NCBI GenBank assembly: GCA_046483075.1
Contig: JAWODV010000066.1
Span: 38,246 to 102,245, forward strand
Length of the DNA: 64,000 bases
Direction: 5' to 3'
Source of the DNA: JASMTM01 sp046483075
GTDB taxonomy: Bacteria > Thermotogota > Thermotogae > Petrotogales > Kosmotogaceae
Positions 1-8,275 of this stretch are shown piece by piece (position 1 is the first letter of the stretch; every line of letters starts with the position of its first letter). A program made the position numbers and the translations under genes. The notes below the pieces were generated by a model, which saw only the letters and a list, made by a program, of their open reading frames with translations, was not told the DNA's origin and made no database searches.

Positions 1-404
1 GGATCAAATTCAACTTCAAATGCCAGTCCATCAAAGTAAATGTATTCTTTTGCCTCTACATAGGTATCCGGATAAAGTGTTCTTGCATTACTTGCATTGT
101 ATGATCCTCTGGAAGTAAAAGTATTATCAAAAAGATTTTCCCAGTTAACTCCTAAATGATTAGGCAAGTTCCACAAACTGGACTGGAAAACCCCAAATGC
201 CGATAAAGCAACTATAGGCAATACAATGAATAAAACAGCCAGTGTAATTAAAAGCCAGGCAAATTTTTTTAACAGAGTAGCGAATAACACTATAGCTACA
301 AGTACAAAGATCACCTTTAGAATTGCAAAGGGTACTACAACAGATAAAATCCCAAGAATAGCTGTTATGATGAGTTTTGTGATTAATGGGTAGTTCATTT
401 TCAT
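1..404 (-). CDS. Partial hypothetical membrane protein (C-terminus beyond the window)
   Basis: The gene starts at an ATG at 404 with a GGAGGTG ribosome site 6 nt upstream and runs off the left edge, so only about 134 residues are visible. The N-terminus contains roughly three hydrophobic stretches (residues about 7-35, 40-60) with few charges, so it is a membrane protein. After about residue 70 it becomes a polar, Asn- and Tyr-containing region that may be extracytoplasmic. I do not recognise the family. A structured promoter with nested inverted repeats lies directly upstream, so expression is probably controlled by a dedicated repressor. Confidence 0.7.
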   Translation of the reverse strand, partial: MKMNYPLITKLIITAILGILSVVVPFAILKVIFVLVAIVLFATLLKKFAWLLITLAVLFIVLPIVALSAFGVFQSSLWNLPNHLGVNWENLFDNTFTSRGSYNASNARTLYPDTYVEAKEYIYFDGLAFEVEFD

Positions 405-422
405 TAGTTTCACCTCCATATT

Positions 423-475
423 AACCTATTGTTCTATATAATTAGAACACTATGACTCTTAATTGTCAATAGGTT
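423..475 (-). promoter_or_regulatory. Promoter with nested inverted repeats upstream of the partial membrane gene
   Basis: On the minus strand a perfect -35 (TTGACA, plus-strand 464-469) is followed after 17 bp by a TCTAAT-like -10 (441-446). The -10 region sits in a perfect inverted repeat, TGTTCTA/TAGAACA with a 6-bp centre (430-449). An outer 9-bp perfect repeat, AACCTATTG (423-431) and CAATAGGTT (467-475), encloses the whole promoter and overlaps the -35. This is an operator-like design; the regulator is unknown. Confidence 0.6.
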
Positions 476-564
476 AGTATAAAAATTCTATTTTCTTCTT
501 TGAAGTAGTGAAAACAATTGTCACAAAAACTTGCCAGTATCAGTTTAAAAAAAATATCGCCAAA

Positions 565-597
565 TAAAAAAGGCGAACAACAATAATGCTGTTCGCC
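565..597 (-). terminator. Rho-independent terminator of the peroxiredoxin gene
   Basis: Read on the minus strand, the stem GGCGAACA/TGTTCGCC (plus-strand 572-579 and 590-597) with a 10-nt loop is followed by a run of T. It lies about 20 nt after the peroxiredoxin stop codon. Confidence 0.85.
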
Positions 598-617
598 CCT
601 AAAATCATAATTATTTC

Positions 618-1256
618 TTAGATCTTCTTGTGGCAGAACCACCAATCATAACAATCGTATTTCTTTGGTCTTTCTTCTGCATCTTTAACCGTACTTGCTG
701 GAGGTATAATAACTTTGTCACCGACAAGTTCATTTTCAGGCCAGTTGGCAGGTATTGCCACACCATGTTTATCAGCAGTTATGAAACCTTTTACCATTCT
801 GACAATTTCGTCAAGGTTTCTTCCTAGTTCCTGTGGATAATATAATATTGCTCTTATGATACCCTTTGGATCTACTATAAAGACTGCTCTTACGGTATTT
901 GTGCCCTTGCCTGGATGAATTAAACCCATAATATCAGAGACTTTTCCTGTATCCGCAATTATTGGGAATTCAATTTCAGTATCGAGGTTATCTTTAATCC
1001 ATTCAACCCATTTAATATGTGAGTGCACCTGATCAACACTTAAACCTATGAGTTCAGTATTCAACCCTTTAAATTCTTTATAGCGCTTCTGAAAAGATAC
1101 AAATTCAGTTGTACAGACCGGCGTAAAGTCTCCCGGGTGGCTGAACAAAATAAACCATTTTCCTTTAAACGCTTCTGGCAAATTCATCTCCCCATGTGTA
1201 GTGTTTACCTTCATTTCTGGAAATTTGTCACCAATTAGTGGCATTCCTTTTTCCAT
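618..1256 (-). CDS. Peroxiredoxin, archaeal/Prx6-type thiol peroxidase
   Basis: A 212-residue cytoplasmic peroxidase that should reduce hydrogen peroxide and alkyl hydroperoxides. The peroxidatic cysteine is Cys48 in the motif HPGDFTPVCTTEF. Two further cysteines near the C-terminus (Cys202 and Cys208) match the arrangement of Aeropyrum-type Prx6 enzymes, where the C-terminal pair takes part in resolving the sulfenic acid. The ATG at 1256 has a GGGGG ribosome site about 8 nt upstream; an internal ATG at codon 5 is also possible. The gene is monocistronic, with its own promoter (1314-1342) and terminator. It fits an anaerobe that needs protection from oxygen. Confidence 0.93.
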   Translation of the reverse strand: MEKGMPLIGDKFPEMKVNTTHGEMNLPEAFKGKWFILFSHPGDFTPVCTTEFVSFQKRYKEFKGLNTELIGLSVDQVHSHIKWVEWIKDNLDTEIEFPIIADTGKVSDIMGLIHPGKGTNTVRAVFIVDPKGIIRAILYYPQELGRNLDEIVRMVKGFITADKHGVAIPANWPENELVGDKVIIPPASTVKDAEERPKKYDCYDWWFCHKKI

Positions 1257-1313
1257 AAATTCGCCCCCTTTTTAATGATTTTATTTAGAATCACTCTATT
1301 TTGTAACATTATT

Positions 1314-1342
1314 ATGCTACCATCAAATAATTTTCCTGTCAA
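1314..1342 (-). promoter_or_regulatory. Sigma-70 type promoter of the peroxiredoxin gene
   Basis: Minus-strand TTGACA (plus 1337-1342), a 17-bp spacer and TAGCAT (1314-1319). Between it and the gene lies a TGATT/AATCA inverted repeat with an 8-bp spacer (1276-1293), which could be a peroxide- or metal-responsive operator, but it does not match a Fur/PerR box well. Confidence 0.7.
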
Positions 1343-1444
1343 GATCTGTTATTTGCCCTGTGAAGTTAACATATCTTATAAAAACATTATAACTTTATTT
1401 TAATTTTCCATAAATAATAAACAAATTCTATATACTTTAGAAAA

Positions 1445-2764
1445 CTATAGCTTTAGTAATGCCCTGGTTATGATAGATTCAAGATATTCAATTCTTCCAG
1501 AGCTGTTTTTAATGTTTTTCTTATCTAGAATGTATTTTTCTAATTCTTCAAATGTTGTTTTTCCCTTAATGATTTTTTTGCCTATTCCCTCGTTATAACT
1601 GGCGTATCTGTCCTCAACAAACTTATCAAGCGTCCCTTCTTCGATAAGACTGGCTGCCGCTTTCAGTCCTGCAGCAAAAGCATCCATTCCAGCAATGTGA
1701 CCAATAAAAATATCTTCATTATCTAAAGAAGATCTTCGAAGTTTTGCGTCAAAATTTATACCACCAGTACCCAGTCCATTGTTCTTCAATATTTCATACA
1801 TAGCCATAGTTGTAGCATAAATATCTGTCGGGAAATGGTCTGTATCCCAACCAAGGAATAGATCACCCTGATTGGCATCTATGCTACCCAGTATATTGTT
1901 TATCCTTGCGTATCTCAATTCATGCTGAAATGTATGTTCTGCAAGTGTTGCATGGTTTGCCTCTATATTCAGTTTAAAGTCATCAACCAATCCAAATTTT
2001 TGAAGAAAAGCAAAAACATGGGCAGAATCAAAGTCGTATTGATGCTTTGTTGGTTCTTTGGGTTTTGGTTCAATAAGAAACTGACCAGAAAAACCTATTT
2101 TTTTCGCATATTCAACAGCCATTCTTAAAAATCTTGCAAGGTTTTCCAATTCCAGCTCCATATTTGTGTTAAGTAGCGAATCATATCCTTCTCTTCCACC
2201 CCACAGGACATAATTCTCGCCACCCAATTCATTGGTTATTTCCAGAGCTTTTTTTACCTGTCCCGCAGCTCTTGCAAAGATTTCAGCATTACAGGATGTT
2301 GCCGCTCCATGTACATATCTTTTATCATTGAAAAGGTTTGCTGTTCCCCACAACAATTTCTTTCCAGTCTTTTTAATATGTTCCTTAATATAATCAACGA
2401 TAATGTCAATATTACTATTGGTTTCTCTAAGAGTATCACCGGTTGGTGCTATATCAGTATCGTGAAAACAAAAATACTCCATTCCCGTCTTCTGCAAGAA
2501 TTCAAAGAGAGCATCTACTTTGGCTTTTGATTTATCCATGGGATCTTTATATTTATCCCAGGGTCTTGTAACACTGCCTTCACCAAACATATCCACGCCT
2601 CTGCCATTAAATGTATGCCAGAAGGCAACTGCAAATTTTAGATGATCCTTCATGGGTTTTCCAAGAATAATCTTTTCTGGTTCAAAATGCTTATAGGCAA
2701 GCGGGTTTTTCGAATCCTTACCTTCATACTCTATACTTTTTACTTCCTCAAATATCTCTGACAT
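1445..2764 (-). CDS. xylA: Xylose isomerase (group II)
   Basis: Converts D-xylose to D-xylulose (and glucose to fructose) in the cytoplasm. At 439 residues it is the long, group II form. The catalytic pair is His101 and Asp104 in FHDTDIAP, the same numbering as the Thermotoga enzymes. The metal-site segments EPKPKEPTKHQYD, EANHATLAEH and WDTDHFPTD are all present. An AAGGAGG ribosome site precedes the ATG. It is the second gene of the xylR-xylA operon, 30 nt behind xylR, so it should be induced when the operator near 4020 is released. No xylulokinase gene is visible in the window. Confidence 0.97.
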   Translation of the reverse strand: MSEIFEEVKSIEYEGKDSKNPLAYKHFEPEKIILGKPMKDHLKFAVAFWHTFNGRGVDMFGEGSVTRPWDKYKDPMDKSKAKVDALFEFLQKTGMEYFCFHDTDIAPTGDTLRETNSNIDIIVDYIKEHIKKTGKKLLWGTANLFNDKRYVHGAATSCNAEIFARAAGQVKKALEITNELGGENYVLWGGREGYDSLLNTNMELELENLARFLRMAVEYAKKIGFSGQFLIEPKPKEPTKHQYDFDSAHVFAFLQKFGLVDDFKLNIEANHATLAEHTFQHELRYARINNILGSIDANQGDLFLGWDTDHFPTDIYATTMAMYEILKNNGLGTGGINFDAKLRRSSLDNEDIFIGHIAGMDAFAAGLKAAASLIEEGTLDKFVEDRYASYNEGIGKKIIKGKTTFEELEKYILDKKNIKNSSGRIEYLESIITRALLKL

Positions 2765-2794
2765 ATAAATACCTCCTTATTTAACTAATTAACT

Positions 2795-3991
2795 TCACAT
2801 TACTATTCTTTCTAAATTTCTCCGGACAGCATACAATGCAGCACCAATTATATTAGAGCTCCTATCACCACTACTGCCAAGAACACTCTTTAAAATATTA
2901 ACCTTGCCTCTTGTTGCATAAAGAGCCTTTTGATTTGTGATTTTTTGAATACGCTTCAGAGAGTTATCCGGTAACTCAGCTGCTGCACCTCCAAGAACAA
3001 CTATTTCGGGATCGAATCCATTGACAATATTCAAAATGCCTGATGCAAGGTTTTCCTCGACACGTTTAAGTAAACTTTCTTTCGTCCGACTTCCTTTGTA
3101 TGTACTTACCAGATCCTGAAACTTTTCGCTGTAATATTTACCTTCTAAATTAATTCCGCTTTCCCCAGCCATTTTTACAATAGCTTCAGTAGAGGCTACC
3201 GTCTCCCAGCATCCGGTATTTCCGCAATAACACTTCTCACCATCAAGTTTTACTGTCATATGCCCAAATTCACCAGCTGCGTACTGCTTTCCTCTATATA
3301 TTTCATCTTCCAGCATAATTCCGCATCCTATTCCTTCAGACAGGTTAACAAAAACAATATCATGAGCCCCTTTCAACGTTTCATTAAAGGCTTTTTCTGC
3401 AATTAGTGAAAGGTTAGCTTCGTTGTCTATGTGAATAAATTTTTCATCATTACATTCGGGTATTATTGCCTTCAAATCCAACTCTTTGACATTCAAATGA
3501 GGTAATTCTATTAAATATGCATTTTCTACATCTACCATCCCGGGAACAGAAATTGAATATCCAAGAAACCTATCCTCTTCAATTTCACTGGCAATTCTTT
3601 CTGCTTTATCAAATACTTCATTGATAAGCTTTTTAAAGTCTTTGCCATTATCAATTTTCTCCATTATCCTGACTGTTCCATCAAAAAAACCTATGCCTAT
3701 TTCTGTAAAACTAACCCCAACATTAACAACAACGGATTTATAAGCTTCTTTACTTAATTCAAGAACTATTGGTCTTCGCCCGGCTAGATTACGTTTTATT
3801 GTTTCTGTTTCCCTGCAAAGTCCTTCAGCAATAAAATATTTTGTTATTTTAGTAACCGTACTTGGATCAAGTCCTGATAATTTCGATAACTCTCTTCTTG
3901 ATATTCCTTGCTTTTGCCTTAATAAGTTAAGCAATAAAAGACGATTTCTTATCTTTACTTCTGAAACCCCCAGTTTTTTTCCATTATTCAT
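2795..3991 (-). CDS. xylR: ROK-family transcriptional repressor, XylR type
   Basis: A 398-residue ROK protein. The N-terminal 70 residues form a winged helix-turn-helix (GISRRELSKLSGLDPSTVTK), followed by the actin-like ROK sugar-binding domain. The ROK zinc motif CYCGNTGCWE is intact (about residues 252-261). The DNA-binding domain marks it as a regulator, not a sugar kinase. Its position immediately upstream of xylA and the perfect palindrome on its own promoter suggest an autoregulated xylose (or glucose) sensor. The start is the ATG at 3991; the leader has GAGGTG 9 to 10 nt upstream. Confidence 0.92.
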   Translation of the reverse strand: MNNGKKLGVSEVKIRNRLLLLNLLRQKQGISRRELSKLSGLDPSTVTKITKYFIAEGLCRETETIKRNLAGRRPIVLELSKEAYKSVVVNVGVSFTEIGIGFFDGTVRIMEKIDNGKDFKKLINEVFDKAERIASEIEEDRFLGYSISVPGMVDVENAYLIELPHLNVKELDLKAIIPECNDEKFIHIDNEANLSLIAEKAFNETLKGAHDIVFVNLSEGIGCGIMLEDEIYRGKQYAAGEFGHMTVKLDGEKCYCGNTGCWETVASTEAIVKMAGESGINLEGKYYSEKFQDLVSTYKGSRTKESLLKRVEENLASGILNIVNGFDPEIVVLGGAAAELPDNSLKRIQKITNQKALYATRGKVNILKSVLGSSGDRSSNIIGAALYAVRRNLERIVM

Positions 3992-4010
3992 AAGTTCTTT
4001 TCACCTCAAT

Positions 4011-4044
4011 TTATTTGTATACAAATAATAGTGCTTTTTGTTAA
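4011..4044 (-). promoter_or_regulatory. xylR-xylA promoter with palindromic operator
   Basis: Minus-strand -35 TTAACA (plus 4039-4044), exactly 17 bp, then -10 TATACA (4016-4021). The -10 lies in the middle of a perfect 18-bp palindrome (4011-4028, half-site TTATTTGTA). A repressor bound here would block RNA polymerase directly, which fits autoregulation by XylR. Confidence 0.85.
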
Positions 4045-4211
4045 ATTACTCAAGGTTGATTAGAACCGATGAAATCCTTCTATATGCAATTATCAACTGT
4101 TATAAACCTGTGTTTTATTTGTTTCCACAATCAATTAATTGTTCTGAGATTTTAGAGAATTTTTCATTAAACTTACTTACCAACTGGTGCTGCAGAAATT
4201 TATTAATAATT

Positions 4212-4251
4212 ACTGGTAACATACCTGTTATATGTATGTCAAAATACCAGT
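4212..4251. repeat. Imperfect inverted repeat (hairpin)
   Basis: Outer arms ACTGGTA (4212-4218) and TACCAGT (4245-4251) and inner arms ACATAC (4219-4224) and GTATGT (4234-4239) pair, with a 5-nt bulge on one side and a 9-nt loop. No T-run follows, so it is not a classic terminator. Function unknown. Confidence 0.5.
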
Positions 4252-4397
4252 TAATGTTTATATATTAATTATTTACTAATATTTTAAATTAAATTATTTT
4301 GTAGCTTTAGCATCCATTATTATGTCATATAAGTTACAGATAATCTAATTAACTTCAGTTCGTAATACTGATTTATTACAAATTTGTACATTTTTTC

Positions 4398-4427
4398 TTG
4401 ACTATATTTAGCTTTATTTGCTAACAT
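4398..4427 (+). promoter_or_regulatory. Candidate promoter of the hydrogenase operon
   Basis: TTGACT (4398-4403), an 18-bp spacer and TAACAT (4422-4427). It would start transcripts near 4434, leaving a leader of about 120 nt before the first gene at 4555. Confidence 0.55.
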
Positions 4428-4554
4428 GAATACGACAGACGACAGTCTTTCCTTCTTATTACGTGTCTAATCCTAAGATCTTCTCGTGTTTTCTCAAGTC
4501 ATAGTAGTTCGTCAGGGTTTTTATCCAAATCTTTTTTATTTTGGAGGGGCGCAT

Positions 4555-4962
4555 ATGTTTGCAGTAGAAGTTAAGTGTCCTCATTGTGAAAGCTCCTTGA
4601 TGAACGAATCAAAGTTGATTGATGGTCATCCAAGCATCCAGCTCAAAATGTTGTATGAAAATCACAAAGGTATGATATGGCTAAGCTCTGTTTATGGTAG
4701 TTATAATTATGAAATTACCTTTGACATGAAAGATGACCAGATTGCAAAGTTTTATTGTCCGCACTGTGAAAAAGAATTAGTTGGTGACGTACCCTGCCCC
4801 GAATGTGGTTCACAAATGATTAACCTTATGCTTAAGGGTGGAGGCCATATCCACTTTTGCCCAAAAAAGAATTGCAAAGGGCACCATATAGCATATGATG
4901 ATAGTAATGAAGTTTTAAGAGACGCCTTCGAACACTATCATTATATGGAACCGCGGGAATGA
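4555..4962 (+). CDS. Zinc-ribbon protein at the head of the hydrogenase operon
   Basis: A 135-residue soluble protein of unknown function. It has CPHC near residue 10, then CPHC and CPECG in the middle, and a final C-x4-C-x2-H-H segment, enough ligands for two or three zinc ribbons. Between the first and second ribbons lies a region of about 45 residues rich in aromatic residues. The start was placed at the ATG at 4555 because GGAGGGG lies 6 nt upstream; an in-frame ATG at 4486 has no such site. It precedes the hydB-like gene by 85 nt on the same strand, so it may be a regulator or assembly factor of the hydrogenase, but this rests on position only. Confidence 0.75.
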   Translation: MFAVEVKCPHCESSLMNESKLIDGHPSIQLKMLYENHKGMIWLSSVYGSYNYEITFDMKDDQIAKFYCPHCEKELVGDVPCPECGSQMINLMLKGGGHIHFCPKKNCKGHHIAYDDSNEVLRDAFEHYHYMEPRE

Positions 4963-5047
4963 TTTAAAGAAACCGTTTATAACTGGTTCTATGCTTTTTT
5001 TATGATTGTGAAATTATGCACGATATTTTGGAAGGGGTCTATAAGAC

Positions 5048-6046
5048 ATGATAGTGTTTAGAGACGATTTTCTGCGTTTCATGGAAAACTTAAGTGAAGA
5101 CTATGAAATATTCGCTCCTATAAAAGACAATGATACCGATATGGCTGTTCTTAAGCGATGGAAGAACAGAGAAGACGGTTCCCCCGTTTTTGACAGCTAC
5201 AGGTGTATAGATCCTCCTAAAACTGTTCTTTTTCCTGCCAGAAATGACGTGTTAAAACCTACATCAAATAAAAAAATTCTCCTTGGAATTAAAAACTGTG
5301 ATCTTCAAGCAATAAAACTGCTTGATGAAGCTCTGTTAGGAACTGATTACATTGATCCTGTGTACCGCGAATCAAGAGAAAATACATTAATTATTGGTGC
5401 TGACTGCACCGATTTTATTTCTACCTGTCATTGTGTTCTTCAGGGCAATGAACCTTATCCTCAAGAACCCTATGATATATCTCTCTCAGTAATTAGCGAT
5501 AGAATAATTTTAAAGTCCGGTAGCGGAAAAGGAAAGAAATTTCTCCAATTGGTTGAAAAAAACGCTGAAACTTTTAAAGAGAGTGAATCTCTCCTTAATG
5601 CTCTTGACAAAAAAAGAACCGAACTTCACGAAAAACTTGAAACGCTTAACAATCAGTGGTCCCACTCTATTTCAAAAGAAAAACTCGATCTTAACAAAAA
5701 AGACTTGGTTGATTCATGTATTGAGTGTGGGGGATGTAATTTTATCTGTCCTACCTGTTATTGCTTCCTTATGAATGATGAGTCCACTGAAAAAGAACCT
5801 TCACTGGTACGAACCTGGGACGGTTGTCAGCTAAAAGGGTATGCTCGGGTTGCAGGTGGAGCAAACGCTAGAGAGAAATTATATCAAAGGTTTAATCATC
5901 GGTATGCGTGTAAATTCAAATATATGCCTGAACAGTTTGATGTTAGTGGATGTACTGGCTGCGGAAGGTGTATCGATGTTTGTCCCGCACAAATAGATAT
6001 CAGAAATGTTATGAGATCAATGCGTGAGCAGGCGGTGGAGAAATGA
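5048..6046 (+). CDS. Sulfhydrogenase beta-subunit (HydB/AsrA)-like iron-sulfur protein
   Basis: A 332-residue member of the family of hydrogenase/sulfur reductase beta subunits and anaerobic sulfite reductase subunit A. The N-terminal two thirds carry the family hallmarks GIKNCDLQAI and a Cys-containing ADCTD...TCHC segment. The C-terminal third has two ferredoxin clusters, CIECGGCNFICP and CTGCGRCIDVCP, plus extra cysteines (TCYC). In Pyrococcus sulfhydrogenase this subunit relays electrons between the flavoprotein HydG and the NiFe core. Here it overlaps the HydG-like gene by 4 nt (ATGA) and stands ahead of a membrane-bound hydrogenase, not a soluble one. A GGAAGGGG ribosome site precedes the ATG. 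Confidence 0.85.
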   Translation: MIVFRDDFLRFMENLSEDYEIFAPIKDNDTDMAVLKRWKNREDGSPVFDSYRCIDPPKTVLFPARNDVLKPTSNKKILLGIKNCDLQAIKLLDEALLGTDYIDPVYRESRENTLIIGADCTDFISTCHCVLQGNEPYPQEPYDISLSVISDRIILKSGSGKGKKFLQLVEKNAETFKESESLLNALDKKRTELHEKLETLNNQWSHSISKEKLDLNKKDLVDSCIECGGCNFICPTCYCFLMNDESTEKEPSLVRTWDGCQLKGYARVAGGANAREKLYQRFNHRYACKFKYMPEQFDVSGCTGCGRCIDVCPAQIDIRNVMRSMREQAVEK

Positions 6047-6870
6047 ACAAGACAAATGTCTTTCAACGAATAGAGACCAAATGCGTAGACATAATTGAAG
6101 AATCGCCAACCATAAAAACCTTTGTTCTGGATTGTGGAAGAGAATTTGATTTCAAAACCGGTCAGTTTGTTGAAGTAGGTCTACCTGGCATAGGCGAAGG
6201 TCCTTTTACTCCTTCTTCTTCACAATATGAAAAAAATCCTATTGAAATATCAATAATGAACGTTGGATTTATGACAAACAAAATTCATAACATTAAGAAA
6301 GGTTCCACAGTTACAGTTAGAGGACCTTACGGTAATGGTTATCCTCTTGAAGAATTCAAAGGTAAACATGTTCTTATAGTTGGTGGTGGCGTTGGACTTG
6401 CCCCATTACGATCTCTCCTGCTGACATTGATTCATGACATAGATGATTATGACGGGATTACTGTTTGTTTCGGTGCAAGAACACCAAAGGATTTGATCTA
6501 CAAAGACCAGCTCAAAGAATGGGACAAAATCAACGGGCTAGATCTTCACCTTTCTGTTGATAAAGTACCCAAAGATCAAAAGTGGGATGGGAAAACCGGG
6601 GTTGTTACAACTCTTCTTAAACCACTATCCCTCGATCTGAAAAATACCGTTGCAGCTGTTTGTGGACCACCAATAATGATGAAATTCTCTACATTTACAC
6701 TTCAGGAAATTGGTTTTAAAAATAAGGATATCTATCTTTCTATGGAAAGTAAAATGTACTGCGGTGTTGGACTTTGCAGACACTGCACTATAGAAAAATA
6801 TTTTGTTTGCAAAGATGGGCCAGTATTTACCTATGATCAATTTGAGAATCCGGAGGGCATCTGGACATGA
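6043..6870 (+). CDS. HydG/AsrB-like FAD/NAD(P)H-binding oxidoreductase subunit
   Basis: A 275-residue flavoprotein of the ferredoxin-NADP reductase superfamily, closest in layout to the gamma subunit of sulfhydrogenase and to dihydroorotate dehydrogenase electron-transfer subunits. Residues 1-100 form the FAD-binding barrel, and the nucleotide domain begins with HVLIVGGGVGLAPLRSLL (about residues 108-125). The C-terminal MYCGVGLCRHC motif binds an iron-sulfur cluster. It should exchange electrons with NAD(P)H; which nucleotide is preferred cannot be told from sequence. It overlaps both neighbours by 4 nt, so it is made in step with the HydB-like and polyferredoxin subunits. Confidence 0.87.
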   Translation: MNKTNVFQRIETKCVDIIEESPTIKTFVLDCGREFDFKTGQFVEVGLPGIGEGPFTPSSSQYEKNPIEISIMNVGFMTNKIHNIKKGSTVTVRGPYGNGYPLEEFKGKHVLIVGGGVGLAPLRSLLLTLIHDIDDYDGITVCFGARTPKDLIYKDQLKEWDKINGLDLHLSVDKVPKDQKWDGKTGVVTTLLKPLSLDLKNTVAAVCGPPIMMKFSTFTLQEIGFKNKDIYLSMESKMYCGVGLCRHCTIEKYFVCKDGPVFTYDQFENPEGIWT

Positions 6871-7367
6871 AACGACTCTTTATAGATACAGAGAAACTCT
6901 TGGAATTAAATCCCGGCGATATTAAATGCGAATATATATATCACGGTGAAAATAACGGTTTGTTATCGATTATTGAAATCGCTGAATTTGCTGTTTATTG
7001 CCGTCAGTGTCCCGAAGCACATTGTGTAAAAGCATGTCCAAAAGATGCTCTCGAGCGCCAACCTGATGGAACGGTGAAACGGTACAACCTCAGGTGTGTT
7101 GGATGTAAATCATGTGTTTATGCCTGCCCTTTTGGCACACTGTTCCCTGAAACAATAAATTATGTTACAACACACTGTGATTATTGTCTTGAACAAATGG
7201 AAAGAGACCCCGAATATAGACCGCTTTGCGTGGAGAGCTGTCCAAACGATGCAGTTAAATTTATCGAACTGGAAGAAGAAAATCCTGAAGAAGGTATATT
7301 TCTTGTGGGAAAACATCTAGCCATTAAATCAATTAACTGGCGTTTCAAGGAGGGAAGGGTGCTTTGA
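6867..7367 (+). CDS. Polyferredoxin (HycB/HydN-like) electron-transfer subunit
   Basis: A 166-residue cytoplasmic iron-sulfur protein with twelve cysteines in cluster-like groups: CRQCPEAHCVKACP (about residues 46-59), CVGCKSCVYACP and CDYC with CVESCP further on. This suits three [4Fe-4S] clusters and resembles the small Fe-S subunits of formate hydrogenlyase and DMSO reductase families. It probably wires the HydB/HydG-like module to the membrane hydrogenase. It overlaps the upstream gene (ATGA) and the downstream NuoH-like gene (TTGA) by 4 nt. Confidence 0.85.
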   Translation: MKRLFIDTEKLLELNPGDIKCEYIYHGENNGLLSIIEIAEFAVYCRQCPEAHCVKACPKDALERQPDGTVKRYNLRCVGCKSCVYACPFGTLFPETINYVTTHCDYCLEQMERDPEYRPLCVESCPNDAVKFIELEEENPEEGIFLVGKHLAIKSINWRFKEGRVL

Positions 7368-8275
7368 TAGTCTTTTATTCTCTTATTTTTCCTGGGGGGT
7401 TGTTCGCCCTTGTTGCTGGTATGCTTGGCTGGTGGATTGAAAGAAAAGTTTCCGCCAAGGTTCAACATAGAGTTGGTCCTCCATGGAACCAGAATTTCTT
7501 TGATGTTTTCAAATTACTGGGAAAAGAGAGTATTGTTCCCAAAGAATCGGAATCAATTTTATACATAGCTTCGCCAATAATCGCATTTAGTTCATGTTTA
7601 ACTCTTTCTGTAGTAATTGGTGTACCCGTTTTTTTGGGAAGAATATTTGCAGGAGATATTATTCTTGTCGTTTACTTGCTGGCAATAACATCTGCTGCGA
7701 TTTTTTTGGGCGCAGCCGCTTCTTCAAATGTTTTCGCCAGTATTGGCGCAAGTAGAGAGCTCAAAATGCTACTCGCAGATGAGATTGTTTTTATCATGAT
7801 TATTTTAGTGCCAATTATCCAATCAGGTTTTTCTTTCAGCCTAAGAACAATTTTCGAAGGAACTCCAGCAATATTTTCAGTCTCTGGAATAATCGCATAT
7901 TTGTTGGGCTTAATCACTATACAGGCTAAACTTGCCATTCAACCCTTTGATCTGCCAGAAGCTGAAACTGAGCTGGCAGGTGGTGTTGAAATTGAATATT
8001 CAGGCGTACTTCTTGCTATATGGAAACTAACAAAAGGAGTTCAGTTTTTTGTTTTACCTTTGCTTCTGAGTGTTCTGTTTTTTGGTGTACCATCAGATTT
8101 AAGTTTAATGAGGTATGTATGGATTGTTTTATTTTATGTTGTAACGCTAGTTATCTTGATTGTCCTAAAAAATGTTAATCCCAGGGTAACAATAAAAAGT
8201 ATGCTTAACTTTTTTTGGAAAGTAATGGCTCCAATTGCATTCATAGCAGTTGTGCTCGCATTATTGGGGGTATGA
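7364..8275 (+). CDS. mbhM: Membrane-bound hydrogenase NuoH-like subunit
   Basis: A 303-residue integral membrane protein of the NuoH/HycD/MbhM family with about eight transmembrane helices. The cytoplasmic loop signatures are clear: WIERKVSAKVQHRVGP near residues 26-41 and QPFDLPEAETELAGG near residues 192-206. In complex I and Mbh this subunit anchors the hydrogenase/quinone-type module and forms the first part of the ion path. It begins at TTG (7364), overlapping the previous stop, with AAGGAGG about 10 nt upstream. It overlaps the NuoB-like gene by 4 nt. Confidence 0.93.
   Translation: MIVFYSLIFPGGLFALVAGMLGWWIERKVSAKVQHRVGPPWNQNFFDVFKLLGKESIVPKESESILYIASPIIAFSSCLTLSVVIGVPVFLGRIFAGDIILVVYLLAITSAAIFLGAAASSNVFASIGASRELKMLLADEIVFIMIILVPIIQSGFSFSLRTIFEGTPAIFSVSGIIAYLLGLITIQAKLAIQPFDLPEAETELAGGVEIEYSGVLLAIWKLTKGVQFFVLPLLLSVLFFGVPSDLSLMRYVWIVLFYVVTLVILIVLKNVNPRVTIKSMLNFFWKVMAPIAFIAVVLALLGV

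Larger units (their letters stand above)
4029..4554. other. Long AT-rich intergenic region between xylR and the hydrogenase operon
   Basis: About 525 bp without a credible gene. It holds the -35 of xylR at the left end, an imperfect hairpin at 4212-4251, a candidate promoter for the rightward operon (4398-4427) and a leader of about 120 nt. A short open frame from 4038 lacks a ribosome site and family resemblance and was not called. A tandem ACGACAG repeat (4432-4445) sits at the expected transcription start of the rightward operon. Confidence 0.6.

Noticed and set aside
1276..1293. PerR/Fur box before the peroxiredoxin gene
   Set aside because: The TGATT/AATCA repeat matches the consensus poorly, so I mention it only as a possible operator.
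2795..3991. ROK protein as a glucokinase
   Set aside because: The N-terminal helix-turn-helix and the position before xylA with a palindrome on its promoter identify a regulator.
4038..4268. Open frame of 76 codons in the xylR/hydrogenase gap
   Set aside because: No ribosome site, no recognisable domain, and it overlaps the xylR promoter and operator.
8215..8271. N-terminal extension of the NuoB-like gene
   Set aside because: It falls in mbhM, and GGGGG lies just before the ATG cluster at 8272-8280.
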